Part shown: one piece after another, positions 1 through 5,571 of the stretch
How the letters are laid out: each line of letters opens with the position of its first letter
Numbering within the stretch: position 1 is the stretch's first letter
Notes under the pieces: model-generated
Databases searched by the model: none
What the model was told of the DNA's origin: nothing
The model's input: the letters and a program-made list of their open reading frames with translations, nothing else
Assembly: GCA_026193125.1 (NCBI GenBank)
Contig: JAPHSC010000248.1
Coordinates: 1-12,115 of the forward strand
Source of the DNA: Gammaproteobacteria bacterium
Lineage (GTDB): Bacteria; Pseudomonadota; Gammaproteobacteria; Steroidobacterales; BM003
Direction: 5' to 3'
Length of the DNA: 12,115 nt
Position numbers and translations under genes: made by a program

Positions 1-253
1 CCCCCGGATTCGCGGCTTTAAATGCCTGGATGTGGTGATAGCCGCAGGTATACAGGGAAATGTGTTGTTTCTGATTGGCCAGCGCCACCCATCCTTCCTG
101 ATATTGATAGGTAGGCATGCGATACGCCATATCGACTCGAGCCGAGGGATAGGCTTGCAAGATCGCCTCGTGCAGGGCGAGCAGGCGCTGCCGACGTGGC
201 TCGGCCAGCTGAGCAAAGTACGCCATAACCTCAGGAGCTACGTTTGCAGCCAC
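1..253 (-). CDS. DUF1801-domain protein, partial (C-terminal end off the left edge)
   Basis: Eighty-four N-terminal codons are visible and the frame stays open to the window edge. The segment MAYRMPTYQ followed by WVALANQKHISLYT and CGYHHI matches the DUF1801 (YdhG-like, frataxin-fold) family of small soluble cytoplasmic proteins as I know it. Some members are described as iron chaperones; most have no proven role. I chose the GTG at 253-251 because the reverse strand reads aaggagaggag just before it, a strong Shine-Dalgarno. An in-frame ATG at 226-224 is the alternative, but it would lose the first nine residues and this site. The gene follows the EamA transporter stop by 25 bases, so the two are probably cotranscribed. 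Family assignment is fairly confident; function is not. Confidence 0.75.
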   Translation of the reverse strand, partial: MAANVAPEVMAYFAQLAEPRRQRLLALHEAILQAYPSARVDMAYRMPTYQYQEGWVALANQKQHISLYTCGYHHIQAFKAANPG

Positions 254-278
254 AATCTCCTCTCCTTAGTACAAGCGA

Positions 279-701
279 TCATCGGTTGGCAATCAGGTAG
301 ATTCCCGCCAGTAATAGTCCAATGCCAAGCAGGTCGGTGCCCAGGAGCCTGTCTTTGAAAAAAAGTATCCCCACGGGCACCAGTGACAGCGCCACCAGGG
401 CGTTGACAAATATCGAGGCCAGGCTGATTTGCATACCGCTACGATAAAGCAGCAAGAAGCCCACCTCTATACCGATGATGGTGAGGCCGAGAACGACGCT
501 GGCCCAGTTCAGCTTCCGCAGTTCCGCCACAATACCGCCATCGGGCAGGAATACCGGCAACAGCGCAATGGAGGCCAGGGTCGCCACCGCAAAGGTAATG
601 ACTACCGACACCACCGGGCTGGCCGGCGCGGGAATCATTTTCTGACAAATATGGTAGGCCACATTGGCCCCGACCAATAATGCAATAGACAGCCAAAACA
701 T
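279..701 (-). CDS. Single-domain EamA/DMT-superfamily membrane transporter
   Basis: A 140-residue, very hydrophobic protein with about five predicted membrane helices (roughly residues 2-18, 28-50, 68-86, 95-115 and 122-138). The motif-like end, VPVGILFFKDRLLGTDLLGIGLLLAGIYLI, preserves the 'E/D-R-L...D..GI.LI..G' pattern that ends an EamA repeat. Full EamA transporters have two repeats and about 300 residues, so this is a half-size member comparable to paired small DMT proteins, which usually work as dimers in the inner membrane. The substrate cannot be told from sequence. The ATG at 701 has a weak site (agggaa) about ten bases upstream. It leads a likely two-gene unit with the DUF1801 gene downstream. 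A full-length relative truncated at either end is possible but nothing in the flanks looks like lost repeat sequence. Confidence 0.75.
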   Translation of the reverse strand: MFWLSIALLVGANVAYHICQKMIPAPASPVVSVVITFAVATLASIALLPVFLPDGGIVAELRKLNWASVVLGLTIIGIEVGFLLLYRSGMQISLASIFVNALVALSLVPVGILFFKDRLLGTDLLGIGLLLAGIYLIANR

Positions 702-933
702 GCTTGAATTTCCCTGAATATTGAGGCGACCACGGATTCATCCCGGATGAGCCTGCATTGTAAGCGAAACAATTCAGATTCAAGACGCCGATTACACAGG
801 AGTGCGAGCAGAAACGCTGGTGTCTTCAAAGCTCGATTTCCAGGCTCAGCAAAGAAAGCCTTGAACAGTCAGAGATGCCCCAGGGCCTGGCGCCTTTCCC
901 GGGCCGCCCCAGGCTGGTGCACAGACCGGGCCT

Positions 934-1338
934 TCAGCGCATGTTGCCAAGGCTCTGGGAACCCTTGCCAAGCTTTTTGTCCAGACTAAGCTCGCCAGCA
1001 CCGTGGGCAAACAGCACGAGGAATCCGCCCGCCATGGCCAAGTTCTTCATGAACATGATCATATCCATCTGATTGGCAAAATTGTTGTGAAACAGGGCCC
1101 CACTCAAGACGCAGAAACCTGCCAGCAGGAAGGCGAACAGGCGGGTGCGATAACCGAGGATGAGCGCCACGGCTCCAGCCAACTCAACCAGGATCACGAG
1201 TGGCAGCAATATTCCCGGCACACCCATGGATTCCATATAACCCTGGGTACCGGCATACCCGGTGATCTTGTTCATCCCTGCTGCAAGAAAGATCAATGAC
1301 ATCAATATTCGTCCAGCCAATTCAGCGTAGCGATTCAT
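934..1338 (-). CDS. DoxX-family inner-membrane protein
   Basis: A 134-residue protein with about four membrane helices. The opening AGRILMSLIFLAAGMNKI, then MESMGVPGILLPLVILVELAGAVALILGYRTR, then the C-terminal FMKNLAMAGGFLVLF, are the recurring signatures of the DoxX/DoxD (SURF4-like) superfamily. Members are small inner-membrane proteins tied in different species to quinone-linked thiosulfate oxidation or to oxidative stress, but most have no assigned reaction. I chose the ATG at 1338: the reverse strand has GGAG eight bases before it, while the longer GTG start at 1377 has no such site and would add 13 polar residues ahead of the first helix. It lies 105 bases downstream of the MAPEG gene on the same strand, so cotranscription is possible but not shown. 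Confidence 0.88.
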   Translation of the reverse strand: MNRYAELAGRILMSLIFLAAGMNKITGYAGTQGYMESMGVPGILLPLVILVELAGAVALILGYRTRLFAFLLAGFCVLSGALFHNNFANQMDMIMFMKNLAMAGGFLVLFAHGAGELSLDKKLGKGSQSLGNMR

Positions 1339-1443
1339 GGTTTTTTCTCCGGATATTTTAGTTCTATCGGTAGACACTCTCTCGGCCTGGCTGTTTGTCG
1401 CCAGTAAATTCGCATTATTTCGTATGTTAGGAGACGGCCGGTG

Positions 1444-1860
1444 TCAAGCGCCACCAGCCATACGCAGACCCAGCATGATCCACAGGGCCGCCAGGGCCAC
1501 CCAGCTTAGGGCGAAAACCTGGAGCCGCCGAAGCACATTGTTCCCAAACAGATGAATTACAGAGTGCACATAGCGGGCAGCTACATAGGCCCAGGCGACG
1601 CCCACCATCGCACCCCCGCCCAGGCCAGTGGCAAAGGCCATGACAATCACGGCATAAAACAGTACAGGTTGCTCAAACAGGTTGGTGACATGACGCGTGA
1701 ATACCGCGACATCCTCGGGCTCCTGGCCGTCGCGATAAAGTTTATAGAAGGCAGGATTCACCCGCTTTTGTGCCACCGCCCGAAAACGCTTGGTTACCAG
1801 TCCAATTGCCACCGCAGAGGTCAGGGCAAACATACCGAAGGCGGGCCAAAGAATTTCCAT
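1444..1860 (-). CDS. MAPEG-family membrane protein
   Basis: A 138-residue membrane protein with four predicted helices. The segment FTRHVTNLFEQPVLFYAV (residues 54-71, with Arg56, Asn60, Glu63, Pro65) and RYVHSVIHLFGNNVLRR (96-112) match the MAPEG family pattern (R..N..E..P.F and R..H). Eukaryotic members are glutathione transferases and leukotriene synthases. Bacterial members are mostly uncharacterised, some with glutathione transferase or peroxidase activity, so a glutathione-linked role is inference only. The charged stretch RDGQEPEDVA between helix 1 and helix 2 would lie in the cytoplasmic loop. The ATG at 1860 is preceded by AAAGGA with seven bases spacing. Neighbours are a lipoprotein upstream and a DoxX protein downstream, both envelope proteins. 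Confidence 0.87.
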   Translation of the reverse strand: MEILWPAFGMFALTSAVAIGLVTKRFRAVAQKRVNPAFYKLYRDGQEPEDVAVFTRHVTNLFEQPVLFYAVIVMAFATGLGGGAMVGVAWAYVAARYVHSVIHLFGNNVLRRLQVFALSWVALAALWIMLGLRMAGGA

Positions 1861-1950
1861 ATTTCAATCCTTTTTTTATTTTGGGTTCTGGCTGGGAAAA
1901 GGGGAGTACAACCGGACCTCTAATTCTTCAAGGAAATTATGTTTCGAATA

Positions 1951-2298
1951 TTAACGCAAAGTTTTGACTACGTCCGCCGGGCAGGCATAGGCCTGGCCGA
2001 GGAAGGTCACCGAGGTGGCGAAATCCTGAAAACGAAGTGCCACCACGACATTCCCCCCCTGCGCCATGGCGGCATTTTTCAAATCATTCAGGGCGCCGTG
2101 CGTAAGAGAGGCGTTACTTATTATCCAGAAATCGTACCAGCTTCCCTGGGAGCCCACTATCTCGCCCTTGAACTCGCACCCGGACAGGTCAGGGGCTACC
2201 CAGTGCAGCTGAATGGCGCCGGCATCCTCGTGCAAGGGTATGGCCGAACACGCTGCCAGCGCTGTAAACAATAATACCAATAACGTTATTTTTATCAT
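1951..2298 (-). CDS. DUF4156-family lipoprotein
   Basis: A 115-residue exported protein. Residues 1-16 form a type II signal peptide with a hydrophobic core (ITLLVLLFTALAA) and the lipobox LAAC, making Cys17 the lipidated residue. Ser18 at position +2 suggests outer-membrane sorting by the Lol rule. The mature part contains GCEFKGEIVGSQGSWYD, then ALNDLKNAAMAQGGNVV, the signature of DUF4156 lipoproteins, which resemble the fold of RcsF. Cys41 and Cys106 could pair in a disulfide, as happens in RcsF-like proteins. No function is proven for the family. The ATG at 2298 has only a modest purine-rich site (gagag, seven bases away). It sits 55 bases after the small gene that follows cydB and may be read through from it. 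Confidence 0.82.
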   Translation of the reverse strand: MIKITLLVLLFTALAACSAIPLHEDAGAIQLHWVAPDLSGCEFKGEIVGSQGSWYDFWIISNASLTHGALNDLKNAAMAQGGNVVVALRFQDFATSVTFLGQAYACPADVVKTLR

Positions 2299-2353
2299 CG
2301 CCCTACTCTCGCAGAAACTCTCCGCAGCGCCAGGTAAACCTGCAATAGACCCT

Positions 2354-2473
2354 TCACTTGAGCAGGCTACGCAAAATCAGCGCAAGCAGCCATAAAGCCG
2401 TCACACTTGCCGCCCAAATGGCCACGAACCAGACCAGCCTTTTAAGCATGTTTCCGTGGTCCGCCTGATCCAC
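2354..2473 (-). CDS. Small DUF2474-like membrane protein after cydB (39 aa)
   Basis: A very short frame of 39 codons that starts two bases after the cydB stop codon. It has a charged N terminus (VDQADHGNMLKR), then one long membrane helix, WFVAIWAASVTALWLLALIL, then RSLLK. The pattern 'KRL.WF...W..S..AL...A...R.LL' matches what I recall of DUF2474, single-helix proteins encoded directly after cydAB/cioAB in proteobacteria and thought to play a part like CydX, which stabilises the oxidase hemes. The start is uncertain: GTG at 2473 gives a usual family length with no clear ribosome site, so translational coupling to cydB is likely. ATG at 2449 would give 31 residues with a weak CGGA site. The role is inferred from position and resemblance. 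Confidence 0.72.
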   Translation of the reverse strand: MDQADHGNMLKRLVWFVAIWAASVTALWLLALILRSLLK

Positions 2474-2475
2474 GT

Positions 2476-3480
2476 TCAATGGTAGCCCACGGCTGGATCC
2501 ACCTTACCCCTGAACACCCAATAAGCATGCGCAGTATAGACAACGATAATGGGAATCAGGACCACTGCTCCGACCAGCAAAAACTTCAGACTGCTATCGG
2601 GACCCGCCGCCTGCCAGATAGAAACCGAGGGTGGCACGATGTAGGGATAGAAGCTGATCACCAGACCGATGTAGCACAAAATGAACAGTGCATTAGCGGC
2701 AATAAACGGCTGCGCGTCGTACCCTCGTCGCAAACCCAGGAACATGCTTGTGGCTGCTGCCAGAACCAGCAGAGGAACCGGAGCGACGTACAGTAGCGCC
2801 GGCCAACCAAACCAACGCTGCATGTATTCCGGCTGCAACATGGGTGTCCACAAGCTGACGATGCCGATGAGTGCGAGAGTTCCAATGCCCGCGTACCAGG
2901 CAACCCTGCGGGCAAAGGCCTGAAGATCACCCTCGGTCTTGAGCACCAGCCATGTCGCTCCCAACAAGACATAGCCCACCACCATTGCCACACCACAGGC
3001 CAGGCTAAACGGTGTAAACCAATCCCACCAGCCGCCGGCGTAAGCACGACCTTCCACCGCAATACCCTGCACCAGGGTGCCCAGCATGATGCCCTGACAA
3101 AGGGACGCCACCAGCGAACCGATGGTAAAGGCCCAGTTCCACACAAATTTGCCCCGTACGGTGCGCCAGCGAAACTCAAAGGCGACTCCACGGAGTATCA
3201 GCCCCAACAGCATGGCTATCAGTGGCGCATACAAAGCGGGCATGATGATCGAGTAGGCCAAAGGAAAAACGGCGAACAAGCCACCACCTCCCAGCACAAG
3301 CCAAGTCTCATTACCGTCCCATACCGGTGCTACCGAGTTCATGGCGATATCCTGCTCGGCTTCACCACCCAGCCAGGGATAAATCAACGCGATTCCCAGG
3401 TCAAAGCCGTCCAGCAATACGTAGGCCAGCACGGCGAAGCCGATCAATCCTGCCCATACCAGAGGATAATCGATCATCAT
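2476..3480 (-). CDS. cydB: Cytochrome bd-type quinol oxidase subunit II
   Basis: A 334-residue inner-membrane protein, the usual CydB length for the short bd family, with about nine helices. It opens with LVWAGLIGFAVLAYVLLDGFDLGI, where Asp24-Gly-Phe-Asp27 is the family signature, then MNSVAPVWDGNETWLVLGGGGLFAVFP (47-73) and LILRGVAFEFR, all hallmarks of CydB. It ends SLKFLLVGAVVLIPIIVVYTAHAYWVFRGKV, as in the family. CydB pairs with CydA to form the quinol oxidase that reduces O2 to water. The ATG at 3480 overlaps the cydA stop (ATGA), so translation is coupled; a second ATG follows at once (3477). AGGGGG lies four bases before the first and seven before the second, so the second may be the true start. 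Confidence 0.97.
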   Translation of the reverse strand: MMIDYPLVWAGLIGFAVLAYVLLDGFDLGIALIYPWLGGEAEQDIAMNSVAPVWDGNETWLVLGGGGLFAVFPLAYSIIMPALYAPLIAMLLGLILRGVAFEFRWRTVRGKFVWNWAFTIGSLVASLCQGIMLGTLVQGIAVEGRAYAGGWWDWFTPFSLACGVAMVVGYVLLGATWLVLKTEGDLQAFARRVAWYAGIGTLALIGIVSLWTPMLQPEYMQRWFGWPALLYVAPVPLLVLAAATSMFLGLRRGYDAQPFIAANALFILCYIGLVISFYPYIVPPSVSIWQAAGPDSSLKFLLVGAVVLIPIIVVYTAHAYWVFRGKVDPAVGYH

Positions 3481-4898
3481 AAATCCCCCTTCCCGCCCAC
3501 CGGGTTCGGTCGCTGGCTTGCAGCAGGAGCCAGGGCCATGGCGGCGGCCCGGACAGGCAACATTGCATCAGGACCGTGGTCGCCGGAAACCGGCGTCTTG
3601 CCCATCATACGCAGCAAATAAAAGATGCCTGCGCCAAACACAAAGAAATACACAACAATGAACGCCAGCAGGGAGCCCGCCACTGCGGGTGCAGCCAGTG
3701 GCGACACCGAGTCGGCCGTCCTGAGCAGCCCATAGACGGTATACGGTTGCCGCCCCATTTCGGTCACTATCCAACCGGCCACGACTGCCAACAGACCAGA
3801 GGGTCCCATGAGCACGGCAATCCGCAGCATCCACGGCCGATCAAAAAGCGCACCGCGCCAGCGCAGGAACAGGCTTACCAGGCCAAGCCCCAACATCGCG
3901 AAGCCCATGGCAAGCATGACCCGGAAACTCCAGAACACGATGGCCACCGCAGGCCAGTCCTCGCGAGGCCACTCTTCCAGGCCCTTTACTTCGCCGTCCA
4001 TCTCATGCGTCAGGATCAGACTGCCAAGTTTCGGGATTTCAAGCGCATAGTGAACCTCCCCAGCCGCCTGATCTGGAAAACCAAACAGGATAAGCGGTGC
4101 ACCTGCATGCGTTTCGAAATGCCCTTCCATGGCCGCAATTTTTGCAGGCTGGTGTTCCAGGGTATTCAAGCCGTGCATGTCGCCGGCCAGGATCTGGATT
4201 GGCGCCACCGTCACAGCCATCCACATAGCCATGGAAAACATCAAGCGGGCAATGGCGTTTTGATTGTCTCGCAGCAGGTGCCAGGCACCGACCGCACCGA
4301 CGATAAATGCCGTGGTCAGGTAGGCGGCCAGGACCGTGTGCACAAAGCGATAGGGAAAAGACGGGTTGAACACTATGGCCCACCAGTCGTCAGGTACAAA
4401 TTGACCTACGTCGTTAAACGTGTAACCCACGGGGGTTTGCATCCAGCTGTTCACGCTCAGAATCCAGAAAGCGGAGAAGGCGGTGCCCACGGCCACCAGC
4501 AAGGTCGCCAGGAAATGCAGACGCTTGCCCACTTTCTTCATGCCAAACAACATGACGCCCAGGAAGCCTGCCTCGAGAAAAAATGCGGACAGCACTTCGT
4601 AGCCCATCAGCGGGCCGAGCACCGGTCCGGTCTTGTCGGAAAAAACGCTCCAGTTGGTCCCGAACTGGTAACTCATGACTAATCCGGACACCACACCCAT
4701 GCCAAAGGCCACGGCAAATATTTTCAGCCAGAATTTGAACGTGTCCAGGTAGATCGACCGACCGGTCAACAGCCAGAGTCCCTCCAGCACAGCGAGGTAA
4801 CTGGCCAGTCCTATCGAAAACGCCGGCAAGAGAAAGTGGAATGTAATCGTGAACGCAAATTGAAAACGCGCCAGATCTATCGCATTAGCCCAATCCAT
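3477..4898 (-). CDS. cydA: Cytochrome bd-type quinol oxidase subunit I, short-Q-loop (CIO-like) form
   Basis: A 473-residue inner-membrane protein that oxidises quinol and reduces O2. Residues that can be matched by eye to E. coli CydA are His21 (His19), Glu101 and Glu109 (Glu99/107), His187 in RFVHTVLAAYL (His186), Lys253 and Glu258 in KIAAMEG (quinol site), and Met381 in MGRQPY (Met393). The loop after KIAAMEG is short, the total length is below the 522 residues of E. coli, and GRQPYTVYGLLRTADSVSP is typical of the cyanide-insensitive oxidase (CioA) group. I chose the ATG at 4898: GGGGGAGG lies about six bases upstream and MDWANAIDLARFQFAFTITFH is the family N terminus. A GTG at 4937 would add 13 residues with no support. 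No cydDC genes are in the window. Confidence 0.97.
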   Translation of the reverse strand: MDWANAIDLARFQFAFTITFHFLLPAFSIGLASYLAVLEGLWLLTGRSIYLDTFKFWLKIFAVAFGMGVVSGLVMSYQFGTNWSVFSDKTGPVLGPLMGYEVLSAFFLEAGFLGVMLFGMKKVGKRLHFLATLLVAVGTAFSAFWILSVNSWMQTPVGYTFNDVGQFVPDDWWAIVFNPSFPYRFVHTVLAAYLTTAFIVGAVGAWHLLRDNQNAIARLMFSMAMWMAVTVAPIQILAGDMHGLNTLEHQPAKIAAMEGHFETHAGAPLILFGFPDQAAGEVHYALEIPKLGSLILTHEMDGEVKGLEEWPREDWPAVAIVFWSFRVMLAMGFAMLGLGLVSLFLRWRGALFDRPWMLRIAVLMGPSGLLAVVAGWIVTEMGRQPYTVYGLLRTADSVSPLAAPAVAGSLLAFIVVYFFVFGAGIFYLLRMMGKTPVSGDHGPDAMLPVRAAAMALAPAASQRPNPVGGKGDL

Positions 4899-4965
4899 GG
4901 AAGCCTCCCCCGTAATTTTTGCAACCCAACGGTTCACGCCGCGGGAGCGACCGATCAGCTACAGA

Positions 4966-4991
4966 CTATAACAGGCTGGTTCAGGTTATAG
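4966..4991. promoter_or_regulatory. Inverted repeat in the cydA upstream region (possible operator/promoter)
   Basis: CTATAAC (4966-4972) and GTTATAG (4985-4991) are perfect 7-bp inverted copies with a 12-bp spacer, lying 68-93 bases before the cydA ATG. On the minus strand the arms read as -10-like hexamers (TATAAC and TATAGT). No good TTGACA partner is seen: the best is TTTACC 19 bp upstream of the outer arm. It does not match the FNR/ANR (TTGAT-N4-ATCAA) or CRP consensus. It could be an operator, a pair of overlapping promoters, or chance. Confidence 0.35.
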
Positions 4992-5085
4992 CCACTGCGT
5001 TGCCGGGCCGGTAAAGATCTTGACTCGCGAGATTACCTACTGCACTCGACGTCACTGTTATGTGACCGCTGCTCGTGAGCGCCAG

Positions 5086-5484
5086 TCATATTCGCCTCGC
5101 CGGCGTCTGGCGTCGGTATACCCACCATGGGGCCAGCGCCAGCCACAAAAGGAACAGCGACCAGACCCTGCCGCGCATCAGGTTGTAGTCATGCAGCAGC
5201 CTGGCCCAGCTGTGGCCCATAAGGTAATGACCAAAACCAAATTCGAAGATAATCGTCATACACAGCCACATGCAGCCGATGGCGATCGCCTGACTCGAGG
5301 AACGTATGGGCCACCTGCGATGCAATAACACCACCGTATAGCCAACCAGCAAGATGCCAGTGACAGTGGACAGCTGGTGGGCCGCCAGTTCCGGCATCAG
5401 CTTACCGTAGGTGAGGACTCTCAAGCTGCCGTTCAAGATGGCCAGCACTGCCAGGCCCAGCCAGGCCAGCGCATATCGCAACAT
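5086..5484 (-). CDS. Unrecognised four-helix inner-membrane protein (132 aa)
   Basis: I do not recognise a named domain. The protein has four likely membrane helices (about residues 4-18, 38-55, 66-84 and 107-122). It carries a cluster of conserved-looking polar residues inside or next to helices: NGSLRVLTYGKLMPELAAHQ (18-37), then EFGFGHYLMGHSW (81-93), then HDYNLMRGRVW. Paired Glu/His residues close to the membrane face could bind a metal or heme, but this is speculation. I chose the ATG at 5484 because GGGAG lies about seven bases upstream; a GTG at 5520 has no site. It lies between the molybdoenzyme (87 bases before) and the cyd operon (187 bases after) on the same strand, so it may be cotranscribed with the former. 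Confidence 0.72.
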   Translation of the reverse strand: MLRYALAWLGLAVLAILNGSLRVLTYGKLMPELAAHQLSTVTGILLVGYTVVLLHRRWPIRSSSQAIAIGCMWLCMTIIFEFGFGHYLMGHSWARLLHDYNLMRGRVWSLFLLWLALAPWWVYRRQTPARRI

Positions 5485-5571
5485 CGTTACTCTCCCACTT
5501 CTGGCAAGGACGAATGCCACGGGTCCTGCACCCCTTGCACACTACCCGATGTCGATTGGACTACGTACGGT

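Noticed and set aside
747..989. 80-codon plus-strand frame in the gap between DoxX and EamA
   Set aside because: It runs into the end of the DoxX gene, is rich in Arg, Ser and Cys, and has no ribosome site or known motif. I see no gene in the 702-933 gap. A minus-strand TTGAAT/TACAAT pair there has 15-bp spacing, which is too short for me to call it a promoter.
2331..2342. CAGGT-AA-ACCTG palindrome after the small cyd gene
   Set aside because: The loop of two bases is too small for a stable hairpin and no T-run follows in either direction, so I do not call a terminator.
3576..4682. Long 368-codon plus-strand frame inside cydA
   Set aside because: It is antisense to the well-supported cydA frame, rich in His, Gln, Arg and Pro as shadow frames of GC-rich genes are, and shows no domain or ribosome site.
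5010..5037. GGTAA...TTACC inverted repeat containing CTCGCGAG, between the membrane protein and cydA
   Set aside because: The outer arms are five bases with an 18-base interior; the structure is weak and has no known family. Chance is a sufficient explanation.
5051..5066. GTCAC-N6-GTGAC inverted repeat just after the membrane protein stop
   Set aside because: The arms are only five bases, the order is the reverse of a CRP site (TGTGA-N6-TCACA), and there is no T-run, so neither an operator nor a terminator can be supported.
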